DNA of 64,000 bases from Enterobacter chuandaensis (GTDB lineage Bacteria > Pseudomonadota > Gammaproteobacteria > Enterobacterales > Enterobacteriaceae): the NCBI RefSeq assembly GCF_003594915.1, contig NZ_QZCS01000009.1:62001-126000 (forward strand), in the 5' to 3' direction. Below, one piece after another: positions 9,132 through 20,564 of this stretch. The notes below the pieces were generated by a model that was given only the letters and a program-made list of their open reading frames with translations, was not told where the DNA came from and did no database searches. The stretch's first letter is position 1; every line of letters starts with the position of its first letter. The position numbers and the translations under genes were made by a program.

Positions 9132-10561
9132 TACTGACTGTCTTTCTGGATCTTCTTGATGATGTTGGTGGTTGAACACCCGTCCTCAAAGTTGAGCACC
9201 ATCACTTCACCGCCGTTGGCCCAGACCTCTTCGCTACCTGCGATTTGCTCCGGCTTGTAATCCCCACCTTTTACCAGCAGGTCAGGCAGAATGCCGGCAA
9301 TCAGGCGCTGCGGGGTATCTTCTTCAAACGACACCACCCAGTCCACCGCTTCCAGCGCGCCGAGCACGATCATGCGCTGCTCCAGCGGGTTCACCGGACG
9401 CGTTTCTCCTTTCAGGCGTTTGGTCGACGCATCGCTGTTGACCGCCACAATCAGGCGATCGCCCAGCTTGCGCGCGTTCGCCAGGTACGAAACGTGGCCC
9501 GCATGTAGAATGTCAAACACACCGTTGGTCATCACCACTTTTTCACCACGCTTGCGCGCGGCGGCGACGGCCACCTTCAGCTCGTCTTCGGTCATCACCC
9601 CAAAACCGGTGTCGGCGCGGCCGCGCACCGCGTTTTCCAGCTCGATTGGCGAAACGGTTGAAGTACCCAGTTTACCGACGACCACACCCGCCGCGGCGTT
9701 AGCAAAGTAGCACGCCTCTTCCAGGGAGTTACCCGCTGCCAGCGTTGCCGCCAGCACGCCGATCACCGTATCACCGGCACCGGTCACGTCGTACACTTCC
9801 TGCGCCTGGGTTGGCATATGCAGCGGCGCTTTGCCCGGCTGCAGCAGCGTCATCCCCTGCTCGGAGCGAGTTACCAGCAGCGCGGACAGCTCGAAATCAG
9901 CGATGATTTTCATGCCGCGCTCAACCAGCTCTTCCTCGGTTTTGCACTTGCCCGCCACCGCTTCAAACTCAGAGAGGTTTGGCGTCAGCAGCGTCGCGCC
10001 GCGATAGCGCTCGAAATCGGTGCCTTTCGGGTCGATGAGCACCGGCACGCTGGCTTTACGCGCCAGCTGGATCATCGTCTGCACGCTCGCCAGCGCGCCT
10101 TTGGCGTAATCAGACAGCACCAGCGCGCCGATATTGTCCAGCGCCTGGTTGATGCGCTCGTGCAGCGGCTCAGGATCAACGCCTTCGAACCCTTCTTCAA
10201 AGTCGAGGCGGATCAGCTGCTGGTTACGCGACAGCACGCGCAGCTTGGTGATGGTTGGGTGTGTCGGAACAGAAACGAAGTCGCACTTCACGTTCACGTC
10301 CGCCAGCGACTGACTCAGCGCACGCGCCGCATCGTCAATGCCGGTCAGGCCCACCAGACGCGAATGCGCGCCCAGCGAGGCTATATTCATCGCCACGTTT
10401 GCCGCGCCGCCAGGACGCTCTTCAATGGTATCGACCTTAACCACCGGTACCGGTGCTTCCGGAGAGATACGGCTGGTCGGCCCATACCAGTAGCGATCCA
10501 GCATCACATCCCCGACAACCATAACTCCAGCACGTTCAAACTCTGGCAGTGTTACTTTCAT
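9131..10561 (-). CDS. hldE: Bifunctional D-beta-heptose 7-phosphate kinase / 1-phosphate adenylyltransferase HldE
   Basis: A 476-aa protein, one residue shorter than the E. coli enzyme. The N-terminal PfkB-type kinase domain (about 1-320) carries [14 protein letters not shown] and the signature [11 protein letters not shown]; the C-terminal nucleotidyltransferase domain (about 340-476) carries [14 protein letters not shown] with its HxGH motif. It makes ADP-heptose for the lipopolysaccharide inner core. It lies 40 bp downstream of glnE on the same strand and ends on the shared terminator. Confidence 0.97.
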   Translation of the reverse strand: MKVTLPEFERAGVMVVGDVMLDRYWYGPTSRISPEAPVPVVKVDTIEERPGGAANVAMNIASLGAHSRLVGLTGIDDAARALSQSLADVNVKCDFVSVPTHPTITKLRVLSRNQQLIRLDFEEGFEGVDPEPLHERINQALDNIGALVLSDYAKGALASVQTMIQLARKASVPVLIDPKGTDFERYRGATLLTPNLSEFEAVAGKCKTEEELVERGMKIIADFELSALLVTRSEQGMTLLQPGKAPLHMPTQAQEVYDVTGAGDTVIGVLAATLAAGNSLEEACYFANAAAGVVVGKLGTSTVSPIELENAVRGRADTGFGVMTEDELKVAVAAARKRGEKVVMTNGVFDILHAGHVSYLANARKLGDRLIVAVNSDASTKRLKGETRPVNPLEQRMIVLGALEAVDWVVSFEEDTPQRLIAGILPDLLVKGGDYKPEQIAGSEEVWANGGEVMVLNFEDGCSTTNIIKKIQKDSQ

Positions 10562-10601
10562 TCCTGACTCCAGAAAGATTCACAATTTGCGCGCGATAAT
10601 A

Positions 10602-13457
10602 TCACACTTGATTTGTTACGCACGGTTCCACCAGCCACTTCTGCCAGCTGGCCTTTACCTGGGCACGTTCATGAGCAAAACAGTCCAGCGCCACGTGCCC
10701 CGGCTGTTCCTGCAGCGCCAGGTGGTGAAGCTCATCGCGCAGCGTCGTGTAGGCGCGGGTTAAGGCCTGCGCCTCCTGCTCATCCATAATGTCGTTTTGC
10801 GCCAGCAGTTCCAGAATGCGCACGTTATCGGACCAGCGCGTCAGCTTCGGTTTATCGTGAGCGTGCAGCAGCACCAGATACTGAGTGATAAATTCAATAT
10901 CGGTAATTCCGCCCTCATCAGCTTTGATATCAAAGCGATCGCGATGCTTATTGCCGAGATGGGCGCGCATTTTTTCCCGCATTTCCCGCACTTCCGTTTG
11001 CAGCGTGCTGCCTTCGCGCGGGGTAGTCATAACCTCCCTGCGGATCGCATCGAACTGCGCGTGCAACTGCGGATCGCCGTACACCACGCGGGCGCGCACC
11101 AGCGCCTGATGCTCCCACGTCCAGGCTTCGTTCTTCTGGTAATCGGCAAAAGATTCCGTCGAGGTAACCAGCATGCCCGCCGCGCCGGACGGGCGCAGCC
11201 GCGCATCCACTTCGTACAGAATGCCTGACGAGGTGCGGGTGCTGAACAGGTGCATAATGCGCTGGGCCAGGCGGAGGTAGAACTGACGCCCGTCGATTTC
11301 ACGCTCGCCGTCGGTTATCACGTCGGCCGGGCAGTCGTGCAGGAAGATCAGATCCAGATCGGAGCTGTAGCCCAGCTCCCAGCCGCCCAGCTTGCCGTAA
11401 CCCACCACCGCAAAACCACGGCCTTCACGGTCGGCAAGATGTTTTGGCTGGCCGTAGCGGGCCACCATCTGCACCCACGCCTGATGGACAACCGCGTCGA
11501 TAATCGCCTCCGCCAGCCAGGTTAAGTGATCGCTCACTTTCATCACCGGCAGCGTGCCGGCAATATCCGCCGCCGCCACGCGCAGCATCTGCGCCTGCTT
11601 AAACTGGCGCAGCGCTTCAAGCTGCTGCTCTTCATCTTCTTCCGGCACGCGCAGCAGGTACTGACGCAGTTCGTCACGATAGGCATCCGTCGCCGTTGGC
11701 TGGTAGAGCGTGTTCGGGTCGAGCAGTTCATCCAGCAGCAGCGGGTAGCGCGCCAGCTTGTTGGCCACCATTGGCGACGCGGCGCAGAGGGTAATCAGGT
11801 GCTTCAGTGCCCCCGGAAACTCACTCAGCAGTTCAAGGTAGGTGGTACGCGTGATAATCCCGCTCAGGAGCGGCATCATGCGCGACAGCGGCACCGGCGC
11901 GTCTTCGCGCGAGCACACCTCGCTGAGCAGATGCGGCATCAGGTGATCCAGCACCTGACGACCGCGCGGGCCAATGGCGCGTTTGTTCAGCTCAAGGCGG
12001 AAATCGGCAATCAACGCCACCACCCGATGGCGGGCATCGTCGCTTAAGTGCGTCAGCACCGGCGTGGTGTCATCTTCCTGAAGCGCATCCTGCCACAGCT
12101 CGCGCCAGTGTTCGGAAAGCGCATCGTCCGGCGATTCACTTTCGTCGTCGCCAATCAGATCGTTGAAGATGCGGCGCACGCCTGCCATATGGGCATCCAG
12201 CCGTTCAGTCAACGTTGACCAGTCGTTCACGCGCATGCCCCAGACCAGGCGCGCCCGGTTAAGGTCATCGCCCGGCAGGGTCTGGGTCTGTTCGTCGTTG
12301 ATGCTTTGCAGCAGGTTTTCCAGGCGGCGCAGGAACAGATAGGCCTCGCGCAGCGTTTGCGCGTCACCATCCGGCAGCAGGTGAAGCTGCTCAATGGCGG
12401 ACAGCGTCGGCAGCAATGAACGAGACTGCAGCGACGGCTCGCGCCCGCCGCGAATAAGCTGGAAGACCTGGACGATAAATTCGATTTCGCGGATGCCGCC
12501 CGCGCCAAGCTTGATGTTGTCCTTCAGACCGCGACGGCGCACCTCGCGGGCAATCATTCCTTTCATATTGCGCAGGGACTGGATCACGCTGAAGTCAATG
12601 TAGCGGCGGAACACGAACGGGCGCAGCATGGCGCGCAGCTCGTTAGCCCAGGTATCGTCGCCGTCCCCCATGATCCGCGCTTTGACCATCGCGTAGCGTT
12701 CCCAGTCGCGCCCCTGTTCCTGGTAATAGTCTTCCAGCGCGGCGAAGCTCAGCACCAGCGGACCGCTGTCGCCAAACGGGCGCAGACGCATGTCGACGCG
12801 GTAAACAAAGCCGTCCTGCGTCGGCTGGTCCAGCGCCTTAATCAGACGCTGGCCGAGGCGGGTAAAGAACTGAGCGTTATCCAGCTCGCGACGACCGCCG
12901 CGCGTGGAGCCGTTCTCTGGCCAGGCAAAGATCAGGTCGATATCGGAGGAGAAGTTCAGCTCACAGCCGCCCAGCTTGCCCATCCCCAGAATCAACAGTG
13001 GCTGCGGAACCCCTTCGTCGCTGCACGGCGTGCCCCACTCTTTACAGCAGGCGTCGTAGAGCCAGTCCCGCGCGGCGACAATCAGCGTCTGCGCCAGCTC
13101 GCTCAGCTGCTGCAAGGTGCTCTCTTCGCTCACCAGCTCCAGCGCCTGCGCCCAGGCAATGCGCACCATCACCCGGCGACGGAACTGACGCAGGACGCGC
13201 ATCAGCGTGGCTTCATCCGCCACCTCTGCCAGCGCGGTTTGCAGCCAGCCAGCATAATGTCGCCACTCGTCAGCCTGCGGCGGCGCGCTTTCCAGCTCCG
13301 CCAGCCAGTCCGGGTTGGCGCTGACGCTCTCCTGCACAAAATCACTGAACGTGAGCACGCTTTTCGCCTGCTCGCTTAACGATGACGCGGGTAACGACTC
13401 GGGCAGACGTTCGCAAACGGTCTGCCAGTGCTGCTGTAACTGCGAAGAAAGCGGCAT
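10602..13457 (-). CDS. glnE: Bifunctional glutamine synthetase adenylyltransferase/deadenylase GlnE
   Basis: A 951-aa protein of usual length. It holds two nucleotidyltransferase domains, each with the G-x11-D-x-D metal site: [20 protein letters not shown] in the N-terminal (deadenylylating) half and [20 protein letters not shown] in the C-terminal (adenylylating) half. It tunes glutamine synthetase activity in response to PII and glutamine. The gene sits between ygiF (21 bp upstream) and hldE on the same strand, as in E. coli, and is likely co-transcribed with both. Confidence 0.97.
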   Translation of the reverse strand: MPLSSQLQQHWQTVCERLPESLPASSLSEQAKSVLTFSDFVQESVSANPDWLAELESAPPQADEWRHYAGWLQTALAEVADEATLMRVLRQFRRRVMVRIAWAQALELVSEESTLQQLSELAQTLIVAARDWLYDACCKEWGTPCSDEGVPQPLLILGMGKLGGCELNFSSDIDLIFAWPENGSTRGGRRELDNAQFFTRLGQRLIKALDQPTQDGFVYRVDMRLRPFGDSGPLVLSFAALEDYYQEQGRDWERYAMVKARIMGDGDDTWANELRAMLRPFVFRRYIDFSVIQSLRNMKGMIAREVRRRGLKDNIKLGAGGIREIEFIVQVFQLIRGGREPSLQSRSLLPTLSAIEQLHLLPDGDAQTLREAYLFLRRLENLLQSINDEQTQTLPGDDLNRARLVWGMRVNDWSTLTERLDAHMAGVRRIFNDLIGDDESESPDDALSEHWRELWQDALQEDDTTPVLTHLSDDARHRVVALIADFRLELNKRAIGPRGRQVLDHLMPHLLSEVCSREDAPVPLSRMMPLLSGIITRTTYLELLSEFPGALKHLITLCAASPMVANKLARYPLLLDELLDPNTLYQPTATDAYRDELRQYLLRVPEEDEEQQLEALRQFKQAQMLRVAAADIAGTLPVMKVSDHLTWLAEAIIDAVVHQAWVQMVARYGQPKHLADREGRGFAVVGYGKLGGWELGYSSDLDLIFLHDCPADVITDGEREIDGRQFYLRLAQRIMHLFSTRTSSGILYEVDARLRPSGAAGMLVTSTESFADYQKNEAWTWEHQALVRARVVYGDPQLHAQFDAIRREVMTTPREGSTLQTEVREMREKMRAHLGNKHRDRFDIKADEGGITDIEFITQYLVLLHAHDKPKLTRWSDNVRILELLAQNDIMDEQEAQALTRAYTTLRDELHHLALQEQPGHVALDCFAHERAQVKASWQKWLVEPCVTNQV

Positions 13458-13478
13458 ATCAGGGGTTCCTTGCCAGAA

Positions 13479-14780
13479 TTAACGTTTTCCGCTGTGCAGC
13501 CAGTACGGATCCTGCGAAATGGCTTCGTTGCGGAAATGCTCGATCTCAATCTGCTGACGGGTCTCAATGGCATGCTTAAGTCCCTGCCAGTTCTCCAGCC
13601 AGGCCTGCGCCTTCACGCCCTCATACGCACCGGACAGCAGCAACATGCTGTCGATATTACGTGCCAGACGAGGAAGCTGGTCGCCATACTGGTCGCCCAG
13701 CGGATGCGCGAAGGTGGTTCTCAGCTCGGCGGCGTGGCGGGAAAGATGGATATCCGCGAAGCGTTTAAAGTTATCCGCGATTTTGGTCTGCGCTTTTGCA
13801 TCGAGGAAGGCGCGCCAGCCGCGCGTCACCAGAAACTCGGTCAGGGCCAGTTTTGCCGCGGCATTTTGCGGGCTGTAAAGCGCGGTTTGCGCCGACACGT
13901 CGGAAAGCAGCAGCGTCTCGGTCTGGGTCAGCAGATCGCGTAGGTGAGCGCTAGCTTTTCGTGGAACGATACCGCCAAACAGCGTCAGGGTATGACGCAC
14001 CAGCCCGATGGCGGCCAGCACCTGTTTTTTGCCATTTTTGACGTTACGCGCCCACAGCTCTTCATGGTACTGCCATTGGGAGAGCGCCAGCTCCAGCGCT
14101 GCTTCCATGCCCTGCTCAATGCTGGCTTTCGGGACGACGCGCAGAATAGGGATCTCTCTCAGCACGCGTGGCGCATTTCCGGCAGCCAGGTGATAGCCGC
14201 GCGCCGCTTTGCTCAGGCTCCCCTGACGTAAACCCGGCTGGCTCACCAGCTTACGCGCCAGCTTCAGCACGTCGCTCGCATCACCTTCCAGCAGCTCCAG
14301 TTCCAGCTCACAGATCGGTTCCTGGAACTCACCCGCCTTCACCTCGCCTAAATCCAGCGCGATTTCAATGCGGCTCTTGCCTTCCGTCACCAGCCATTTC
14401 TCACGAGCGAAATCGGTGCTGAACAGCGGCTGTACCTGCCCTGCCAGCGTGGCGGGCAGTTCGCCTTCCGGCCAGACTTCCGCCGGGAAACGTTCGAGCT
14501 CAAGTTCTGGCTTACTGATGTCGATATTGTATTCCGGGCGCTGATGCAAACCGCCGACCACGCGGCCAGCGATTTTCATCGTCATCTCGTAGCGCCCGTT
14601 CGCGCCGCGGATGCGCAGCCCCATATCGTGGTTGCGCAGCCAGTTGTCCGGCGTTTCGTAGTAGATGTTGAGCAACTGTACGGGTTCATGGTGCTCGCCG
14701 GAGAGGGTATTCAGATGCTGACGGAGCGCGTCAACGCTGTCTTTTTCGACGATAAATTTTAATTCGATTTCCTGAGCCAT
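13479..14780 (-). CDS. ygiF: Inorganic triphosphatase YgiF (CYTH-CHAD)
   Basis: A 433-aa protein. The N-terminal CYTH domain starts with the ExExK motif EIELKF and forms the tunnel fold that hydrolyses tripolyphosphate; the C-terminal CHAD domain (from about residue 215) is helical and rich in conserved His and basic residues (RHTLTLFGGIVPRKA, DIHLSRHAAELRTTFAHPLGDQYGDQ). E. coli YgiF is a specific inorganic triphosphatase. It is first in the ygiF-glnE-hldE run. About 225 bp separate it from divergent ygiM. Confidence 0.95.
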   Translation of the reverse strand: MAQEIELKFIVEKDSVDALRQHLNTLSGEHHEPVQLLNIYYETPDNWLRNHDMGLRIRGANGRYEMTMKIAGRVVGGLHQRPEYNIDISKPELELERFPAEVWPEGELPATLAGQVQPLFSTDFAREKWLVTEGKSRIEIALDLGEVKAGEFQEPICELELELLEGDASDVLKLARKLVSQPGLRQGSLSKAARGYHLAAGNAPRVLREIPILRVVPKASIEQGMEAALELALSQWQYHEELWARNVKNGKKQVLAAIGLVRHTLTLFGGIVPRKASAHLRDLLTQTETLLLSDVSAQTALYSPQNAAAKLALTEFLVTRGWRAFLDAKAQTKIADNFKRFADIHLSRHAAELRTTFAHPLGDQYGDQLPRLARNIDSMLLLSGAYEGVKAQAWLENWQGLKHAIETRQQIEIEHFRNEAISQDPYWLHSGKR

Positions 14781-15009
14781 AGCCTTGTACTTTTGCGGGC
14801 GTCACAGACGCGTCAATGAGGGCGAACTTCCTCGCCATTTGTTTGTCAGTACATAGTATTTTGCGCCAAATTGCCATGCAATGAGCAATTTGTCGGGCGT
14901 AAATGTGTAGAGTCGTGACACAGATGATTCTGATTGCTGATGAATGCTTTGCGTAGAGACACTGTTGCCACTACTATCGTTCCACTATTTATGAAAATAA
15001 CGACTAATG

Positions 15010-15630
15010 ATGCTTAAATTACGCCTGATTGGACTTACTTTACTCGCTTTTAGCGCCGCAACCGCAGTGCACGCTGAAGAGAAGCGTTACGTTTCTGACG
15101 AACTGAACACCTGGGTACGCAGTGGCCCCGGAGATAATTATCGCCTCGTGGGCACGGTGAATGCCGGCGAGGAAGTCACCCTGTTACAGACCAACTCGGA
15201 GACCAATTACGGTCAGGTTCGCGACAGTTCCGGCCGTACCTCCTGGATCCCGATGAAAGAGCTGAGCACCGTGCCAAGCCTGCGCACCCGCGTGCCGGAT
15301 CTGGAAAACCAGGTGAAGACCCTGACCGACAAGCTGAACAACATCGACGGCACCTGGAACCAGCGCACCGCCGAAATGCAGCAGAAGGTGGCGCAGAGCG
15401 ACGGCGTGATTAACGGTCTGAAAGAAGAGAATCAAAAGCTCAAAAACGAGCTGATCGTCGCGCAGAAAAAAGTGAACGCCGCGAACCTGCAGCTTGATGA
15501 CAAACAGCGTACCATTATCATGCAGTGGTTTATGTATGGCGGCGGCGTGCTGGGCGTAGGTCTGGTGCTGGGTCTGGTTCTGCCACATCTGATCCCAAGC
15601 CGTAAGCGTAAAGATCGCTGGATGAACTAA
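15010..15630 (+). CDS. ygiM: SH3 domain-containing membrane protein YgiM
   Basis: A 206-aa protein of the TIGR04211 family. It has a signal peptide (about 1-23), a bacterial SH3 domain (about 25-90, [28 protein letters not shown]), a coiled coil (about 95-165) and one C-terminal transmembrane helix ([22 protein letters not shown]) followed by a basic tail. ATG 15010 gives the E. coli length; ATG 15007 adds one Met. The function is not established. Cca follows 61 bp downstream and may be co-transcribed. Confidence 0.9.
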   Translation: MLKLRLIGLTLLAFSAATAVHAEEKRYVSDELNTWVRSGPGDNYRLVGTVNAGEEVTLLQTNSETNYGQVRDSSGRTSWIPMKELSTVPSLRTRVPDLENQVKTLTDKLNNIDGTWNQRTAEMQQKVAQSDGVINGLKEENQKLKNELIVAQKKVNAANLQLDDKQRTIIMQWFMYGGGVLGVGLVLGLVLPHLIPSRKRKDRWMN

Positions 15631-15691
15631 TTCGTCTTCTCTGCCAGACTTACGTATTATCTTGCGAAAAGAGAAAACGGGAGAGTTGGGC

Positions 15692-16933
15692 GTGAAGAGT
15701 TATCTGGTCGGTGGTGCGGTACGTGATGCGTTGTTAGGTCTGCCGGTCAAAGATAAAGACTGGGTGGTGGTGGGTGCCACCCCGGAAGAGATGCTCGACG
15801 CGGGCTACCAGCAGGTAGGCCGCGATTTTCCCGTGTTTCTGCACCCGAAAAGCCGGGAAGAGTACGCCCTGGCGCGTACCGAGCGGAAATCCGGTTCCGG
15901 CTATACGGGATTCACCTGCTACACCGCGCCGGATGTAACGCTGGAGCAGGATTTGCTGCGCCGCGATCTCACCATTAACGCCCTCGCCCAGGACGAAAAC
16001 GGCCATATTATCGACGCCTACGGCGGGCAGGATGACCTGCGCGACCGTCTTTTGCGCCATATCTCCCCTGCATTCTCTGAAGATCCGCTCCGCGTCCTGC
16101 GCGTGGCGCGCTTTGCCGCGCGTTACGCCCACCTGAGCTTCCGTATTGCCGATGAGACAATGGCATTGATGACGGCCATGACCGAGGCGGGCGAGCTGGA
16201 ACACCTGACGCCGGAGCGCGTCTGGAAAGAGACAGAAAACGCCCTCACCACCCGTAACCCGCAGGTCTTTTTCCAGGTCCTGCGCGACTGCGGCGCGCTG
16301 AAGGTGCTGTTCCCGGAAATCGACGCGCTGTTTGGCGTCCCCGCGCCGGCAAAATGGCACCCGGAAATTGATACCGGTGTACACACGCTGATGACCCTAA
16401 GCATGGCCGCCATGCTCAGCCCTGAAGTGGACGTACGCTTTTCCACCCTGTGCCACGATCTCGGCAAAGGCTTAACGCCGAAAGAGTTCTGGCCGCGCCA
16501 TCACGGGCACGGTCCGGCGGGCGTAAAACTGGTTGACGGGCTCTGCCAGCGCCTGCGCGTGCCGAATGACATCCGCGATCTGGCAAAGCTGGTCGCCGAG
16601 TTCCACGACCTGATCCATACCTTCCCGATCCTGAAGCCCGCCACCATCGTTAAGCTGTTCGATAATATCGACGCCTGGCGCAAGCCGCAGCGCGTGGAAC
16701 AAATTGCGCTCACCAGCGAAGCCGACGTTCGCGGCCGCACCGGGTTTGAAGCCTCTGATTACCCGCAGGGGCGCTTGCTGCGCGAAGCGTGGAAAATCGC
16801 AAAAGCGGTGCCGACGAAAGACGTGGTCGAGGCAGGATTTAAGGGGCCGGACATTCGCGAGGAGTTGACGAAACGGCGGATTGACGCGGTAGCCGCGTGG
16901 AAGGAAAAACGTTGCCCTCAGCCGAAAGAGTGA
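15692..16933 (+). CDS. cca: Multifunctional CCA tRNA nucleotidyltransferase
   Basis: A 413-aa class II CCA-adding enzyme. The N-terminal head has [13 protein letters not shown] and the catalytic D-x-D in [20 protein letters not shown] is the neck motif, and the C-terminal HD phosphohydrolase domain shows CHDLGKG. It adds or repairs the tRNA 3' CCA and has phosphatase and 2',3'-cyclic phosphodiesterase activity. GTG 15692 is chosen as start because it gives the family N-terminus ([11 protein letters not shown]) and has GGGAGAG five bases upstream. Confidence 0.96.
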   Translation: MKSYLVGGAVRDALLGLPVKDKDWVVVGATPEEMLDAGYQQVGRDFPVFLHPKSREEYALARTERKSGSGYTGFTCYTAPDVTLEQDLLRRDLTINALAQDENGHIIDAYGGQDDLRDRLLRHISPAFSEDPLRVLRVARFAARYAHLSFRIADETMALMTAMTEAGELEHLTPERVWKETENALTTRNPQVFFQVLRDCGALKVLFPEIDALFGVPAPAKWHPEIDTGVHTLMTLSMAAMLSPEVDVRFSTLCHDLGKGLTPKEFWPRHHGHGPAGVKLVDGLCQRLRVPNDIRDLAKLVAEFHDLIHTFPILKPATIVKLFDNIDAWRKPQRVEQIALTSEADVRGRTGFEASDYPQGRLLREAWKIAKAVPTKDVVEAGFKGPDIREELTKRRIDAVAAWKEKRCPQPKE

Positions 16934-16946
16934 GGGCAACCCGTCA

Positions 16947-17768
16947 TCAGAAGAAGACCACGTACACCGCTGCGGCGACGATAAAGCGGTAGATCGCGAA
17001 CGGAATGAACGAGATACGCTTGATCAACTGCAGGAAGGTTTTGATGGCAATCAGCGCCACGATAAACGCGGTGATAAAGCCCACGGCAAACATCGGAATG
17101 TCGCCGGTGCTCAGGAAGTGATAGCTCTTATAGACGTCGAGTACGGTTGCGCCCATCATCATCGGCACCGCCAGCAGGAACGAGAACTCAGACGCGGCGT
17201 AACGGCTCACGCCCATCAGCATCCCGCCTGAAATCGTGGCCCCTGAACGGGAGAAGCCCGGCCACAGCGCCAGACACTGGAAGCAGCCAATGATAAACGC
17301 CTGACGGTAGGTCATGTCATCCAGACCTTCCGCACGCGGGACTTTTGGCTTCAGCACTTCGGCGGCAATCAGCAGGAAGCCGCCCACCACCAGCGCGTAC
17401 ATGACGTTAATCGGGTTAAACAGCGACTTAATCGTGTCGTGGAAGACCAGCCCCAGCACCACCGCCGGGATCATCCCGAGCAGGATATGAATCAGCGTCA
17501 GGCGGCCCTTGCTTTCACCTTCACGCTGCGGCAGGCGGCCAAAATGGATGCCGATCAGGCCAAACAGGCGACGCCAGAACATCACCACTACCGCCAGAAT
17601 CGAGCCCAGCTGAATCACCACCTCAAACGTCTTTGCGGTATCGCCTTCAAAGCCCAGCAGATGGCCAACGATAATCATATGGCCCGTACTGGAAACCGGC
17701 AAAAACTCCGTCAATCCTTCGACCACACCCAGAATTGCCGCCACCAGCAGCGAGTGCATATCGCTCAT
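16947..17768 (-). CDS. uppP: Undecaprenyl-diphosphatase UppP (BacA)
   Basis: A 273-aa multi-pass membrane protein with the family motifs [15 protein letters not shown] (about residues 17-31) and [13 protein letters not shown] (about 173-185), which carry the catalytic Glu, Ser and Arg. It recycles undecaprenyl pyrophosphate for peptidoglycan and other envelope polymers and gives bacitracin tolerance. It is convergent with cca, 13 bp apart, with no clear terminator between them. Confidence 0.97.
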   Translation of the reverse strand: MSDMHSLLVAAILGVVEGLTEFLPVSSTGHMIIVGHLLGFEGDTAKTFEVVIQLGSILAVVVMFWRRLFGLIGIHFGRLPQREGESKGRLTLIHILLGMIPAVVLGLVFHDTIKSLFNPINVMYALVVGGFLLIAAEVLKPKVPRAEGLDDMTYRQAFIIGCFQCLALWPGFSRSGATISGGMLMGVSRYAASEFSFLLAVPMMMGATVLDVYKSYHFLSTGDIPMFAVGFITAFIVALIAIKTFLQLIKRISFIPFAIYRFIVAAAVYVVFF

Positions 17769-17873
17769 CTATAAACCCCTAAAAAGATATAAAAAAACGG
17801 TGCCCCATTCGGACAACCGATAAGATACAGTCTTGAGACCGGTATAACCTAAAATGGTTTAGCAATTATGACG

Positions 17874-18242
17874 TTAAATCTTCCCTTTCAGATTTGTGCC
17901 ACGCTCGATAATCACGCCTACGTTGGCCGCACGCGCCACTGCACCCGGCTTGCTCAGCTTGATGCGCACCCACGGTGAGTTGAATTTGGTCAGCAGCAGG
18001 TCCGCTACCTCTTCCGCCACCCGTTCCACCAGCGCAAAACGTTGCCCTTCCACGTGGGCGATAACCGTTTCACTGATATCGGCATAGCTCAGACAGTCGT
18101 TCACGTCATCGCTTTTTGCCGATTTGCGGTTATCCCATCCCATTTCGATATCGAACACCAGTTTCTGCTCGATGGTCTGTTCCCAGTCGTAAACACCAAT
18201 TGTGGTGATTACCGAAAGTTGCTCTATAAATACAATATCCAT
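17874..18242 (-). CDS. folB: Dihydroneopterin aldolase FolB
   Basis: A 122-aa protein that is near-identical in pattern to E. coli Fol[23 protein letters not shown] at the N-terminus with the catalytic Glu near 22, and the C-terminal [21 protein letters not shown] with the active-site Lys. It cleaves dihydroneopterin to 6-hydroxymethyl-dihydropterin in folate synthesis. ATG 18242 follows AGG at 18248-18250 and fits the E. coli start better than the GTG at 18245. It is divergent from plsY. Confidence 0.97.
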   Translation of the reverse strand: MDIVFIEQLSVITTIGVYDWEQTIEQKLVFDIEMGWDNRKSAKSDDVNDCLSYADISETVIAHVEGQRFALVERVAEEVADLLLTKFNSPWVRIKLSKPGAVARAANVGVIIERGTNLKGKI

Positions 18243-18349
18243 CACGACCTGCCTGCTTTTTGGCTAAACCGGATACCACTTCCGGCGAATTATGCGTATT
18301 ATCCACAGATGCTGAGAATACAGATACATTTTCAAAACGGAACAGCGTT

Positions 18350-18964
18350 ATGAGTGCAATCGCGCCTGGAATGATCCTCCTCGCCTATCTTTGCGGCTCA
18401 ATCTCCAGCGCCATTCTGGTCTGCCGCATTGCCGGGTTACCTGACCCGCGTGAAAGTGGTTCCGGGAATCCGGGAGCGACCAACGTGCTTCGAATTGGCG
18501 GCAAGGGAGCAGCCGTAGCGGTTTTGATTTTTGATGTTCTGAAAGGGATGCTACCCGTATGGGGCGCGTATGCGCTGGGCGTCACGCCGTTCTGGCTCGG
18601 TCTTATTGCCATCGCCGCCTGCGTCGGCCATATCTGGCCCGTATTCTTTGGTTTTAAAGGCGGCAAAGGCGTTGCAACCGCCTTTGGTGCCATTGCGCCC
18701 ATCGGCTGGGACTTAACCGGCGTCATGGCCGGGACCTGGCTGCTGACCATTCTGCTGAGCGGCTATTCGTCGCTGGGGGCCATCGTCAGCGCGCTGATCG
18801 CCCCGTTCTACGTCTGGTGGTTTAAACCCCAGTTCACCTTCCCGGTATCGATGCTCTCCTGCCTGATCCTGCTGCGTCATCACGACAATATCCAGCGCCT
18901 GTGGCGTCGTCAGGAAACCAAGATCTGGACGAAGCTTAAGCGTAAGAAGAAAGACGCTAAATAA
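18350..18964 (+). CDS. plsY: Glycerol-3-phosphate acyltransferase PlsY
   Basis: A 204-aa inner-membrane protein with the three PlsY motifs: [32 protein letters not shown] and a C-terminal R/K-rich tail after [10 protein letters not shown]. It transfers acyl groups from acyl-phosphate to glycerol 3-phosphate. The start at ATG 18350 gives the family N-terminus; an upstream in-frame TTG at 18260 is not needed. Downstream the locus departs from the E. coli order. Confidence 0.96.
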   Translation: MSAIAPGMILLAYLCGSISSAILVCRIAGLPDPRESGSGNPGATNVLRIGGKGAAVAVLIFDVLKGMLPVWGAYALGVTPFWLGLIAIAACVGHIWPVFFGFKGGKGVATAFGAIAPIGWDLTGVMAGTWLLTILLSGYSSLGAIVSALIAPFYVWWFKPQFTFPVSMLSCLILLRHHDNIQRLWRRQETKIWTKLKRKKKDAK

Positions 18965-19057
18965 AGCGTTCGTTATGCCTTATAACCAAATGTGATTTTG
19001 GTCACCTTCTGCCTGTGGTAACTGTTAGAGACACAACACAACCACACAAAAAGAAAA

Positions 19058-20524
19058 ATGACAGAAATCACAGAATCAGCTCCCCTTTCAACGGCAGGAA
19101 GCACCCCGGATGGCGACATCAAGTGGGTGCGCAGCGCATCGGACGTTTCACGTCTCGTTAATGACGGCTCACAGGGCCGGGCCAACGCCCGGATCGTGGT
19201 GGGTATCGCGCTGGGCGGGATTTTCCTCGACGCCTACGATCTCGGCGCGCTGGCGTTCGGCATTAAAGACATTACCCGCGAATTTAACCTGACGCCCGCC
19301 GGTACCGGCATGGTGGCCTCGGCGATTACCTTTGGTGCCATTGTCGGGGCGCTGCTCGGCGGCTACCTCACGGATAAAATCGGGCGCTACCGCGTGTTTA
19401 TGGCTGATATGGTGTTCTTCGTGGTCGCCGCTATCGCCTGCGCGCTGGCCCCGAATGAATATGTGCTGGCGGGCGCGCGCTTTGTGATGGGGCTCGGCGT
19501 GGGGATCGATCTTCCCGTGGCGATGGCGTTCCTGAGCGAGTTCGCCAGGCTCAAAGGGCCGGGCAATAAGGCCTCCAGCGTCGCGATGTGGTGCCCTACC
19601 TGGTATGCCGCGATCAGTATTTCCTATCTGCTGGTACTGTTCTTCTACGCCGTGCTGCCGGAAAGCCACAGCGACTGGCTGTGGCGTTTGATTCTCGGCT
19701 TTGGTGCAGTGCCCGCGCTGGTGATTATCGCCATCCGCAGCCGCTACATGAGCGAATCGCCGGTCTGGGCGGCGAATCAGGGCAACCTGAAAGAGGCGGC
19801 GTCCATTTTGCGGCAGTCGTACAATATTAACGCCCACGTCCCGCAGGATGCGCTTACCCAGCCAGCGCCTGTCGTGAATAAAGCCAAATGGTCGAACTAT
19901 CTGAACCTGTTCCGCGGCATCTATCTGCGGCGTACCACGCTCGCCACGCTGCTGTCAGTCGTCTCCTCGTTCGCCTATAACGCCGTGGCCTTTGGCCTGC
20001 CGGTGATTATTTCAAGCTTCTTTGTGCAGTCTATGCTGACCACCATTCTGATCTCGCTGGCGCTGAATCTGCTGTTTGCGTTTATCGGCGGATTACTGGC
20101 GGTGCGCTACGTGCCGCGCTTCGGCGCGTGGCGGATGTCGCTGGCGGGTTACGCCTGTCAGCTTGTGGCGCTGCTCGGGCTGGCGCTGATTGGTCGTCCT
20201 GATGGTGCAACAGAAGGCGCGATCGCCGTCGCGATGCTGGCGCTTTTCTTGTTCGGTCAGGGATTTGGCCCGGGTGCACACACCATGACATTTGCCTCGC
20301 TGAGCTACCCGACCTCCCTGCGCGGCGTGGGCGTGGGTCTCAACCAGACGCTGATGCGCAGCAGCTCCACACTGTCGCTGTTCCTGTTCCCGCTGCTGGT
20401 CGCGTCTCTCGACACCGCCGTGTTCTGGGTGATTGCGCTGGCGCCGTTTATCGGTCTGGCGTCATTGCTGGCGATCCGCTGGGAGCCGTCCGGATATGAT
20501 GTGGATGCGGAGGATTACCGGTAA
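19058..20524 (+). CDS. MFS transporter, sugar/organic-acid:H+ symporter type
   Basis: A 488-aa protein with twelve hydrophobic segments after a roughly 45-residue cytoplasmic N-terminus. The MFS signature GGYLTDKIGRYRV lies between TM2 and TM3 and is of the metabolite:H+ symporter (SLC22/ShiA-like) branch, together with the TM1 motif GGIFLDAYDLGAL and the C-half TSLRGVGVGLNQTL. The substrate cannot be told from sequence; the TM1 Asp in DAYD is typical of aromatic or organic acid carriers. The gene follows plsY by 93 bp, at the position where K-12 carries the ttd genes. A hairpin at 20535-20559 separates it from the convergent MarR gene. Confidence 0.85.
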   Translation: MTEITESAPLSTAGSTPDGDIKWVRSASDVSRLVNDGSQGRANARIVVGIALGGIFLDAYDLGALAFGIKDITREFNLTPAGTGMVASAITFGAIVGALLGGYLTDKIGRYRVFMADMVFFVVAAIACALAPNEYVLAGARFVMGLGVGIDLPVAMAFLSEFARLKGPGNKASSVAMWCPTWYAAISISYLLVLFFYAVLPESHSDWLWRLILGFGAVPALVIIAIRSRYMSESPVWAANQGNLKEAASILRQSYNINAHVPQDALTQPAPVVNKAKWSNYLNLFRGIYLRRTTLATLLSVVSSFAYNAVAFGLPVIISSFFVQSMLTTILISLALNLLFAFIGGLLAVRYVPRFGAWRMSLAGYACQLVALLGLALIGRPDGATEGAIAVAMLALFLFGQGFGPGAHTMTFASLSYPTSLRGVGVGLNQTLMRSSSTLSLFLFPLLVASLDTAVFWVIALAPFIGLASLLAIRWEPSGYDVDAEDYR

Positions 20525-20534
20525 CGACACATCG

Positions 20535-20559
20535 CTTCGGTGGGTTCACCCCACCGAAG
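20535..20559. terminator. Hairpin between MFS and MarR genes
   Basis: A 10-bp perfect stem CTTCGGTGGG/CCCACCGAAG with a 5-nt loop between convergent genes. There is no T-run, so termination strength is uncertain. Confidence 0.55.
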
Positions 20560-20564
20560 TGCAC

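Noticed and set aside
9818-10567. A 249-codon plus-strand ORF opposite hldE
   Set aside because: It is fully antisense, His/Arg/Gln-rich, and without a ribosome site.
11526-12047. ORFs on the plus strand opposite glnE
   Set aside because: They are basic, low-complexity antisense frames with no recognisable motif.
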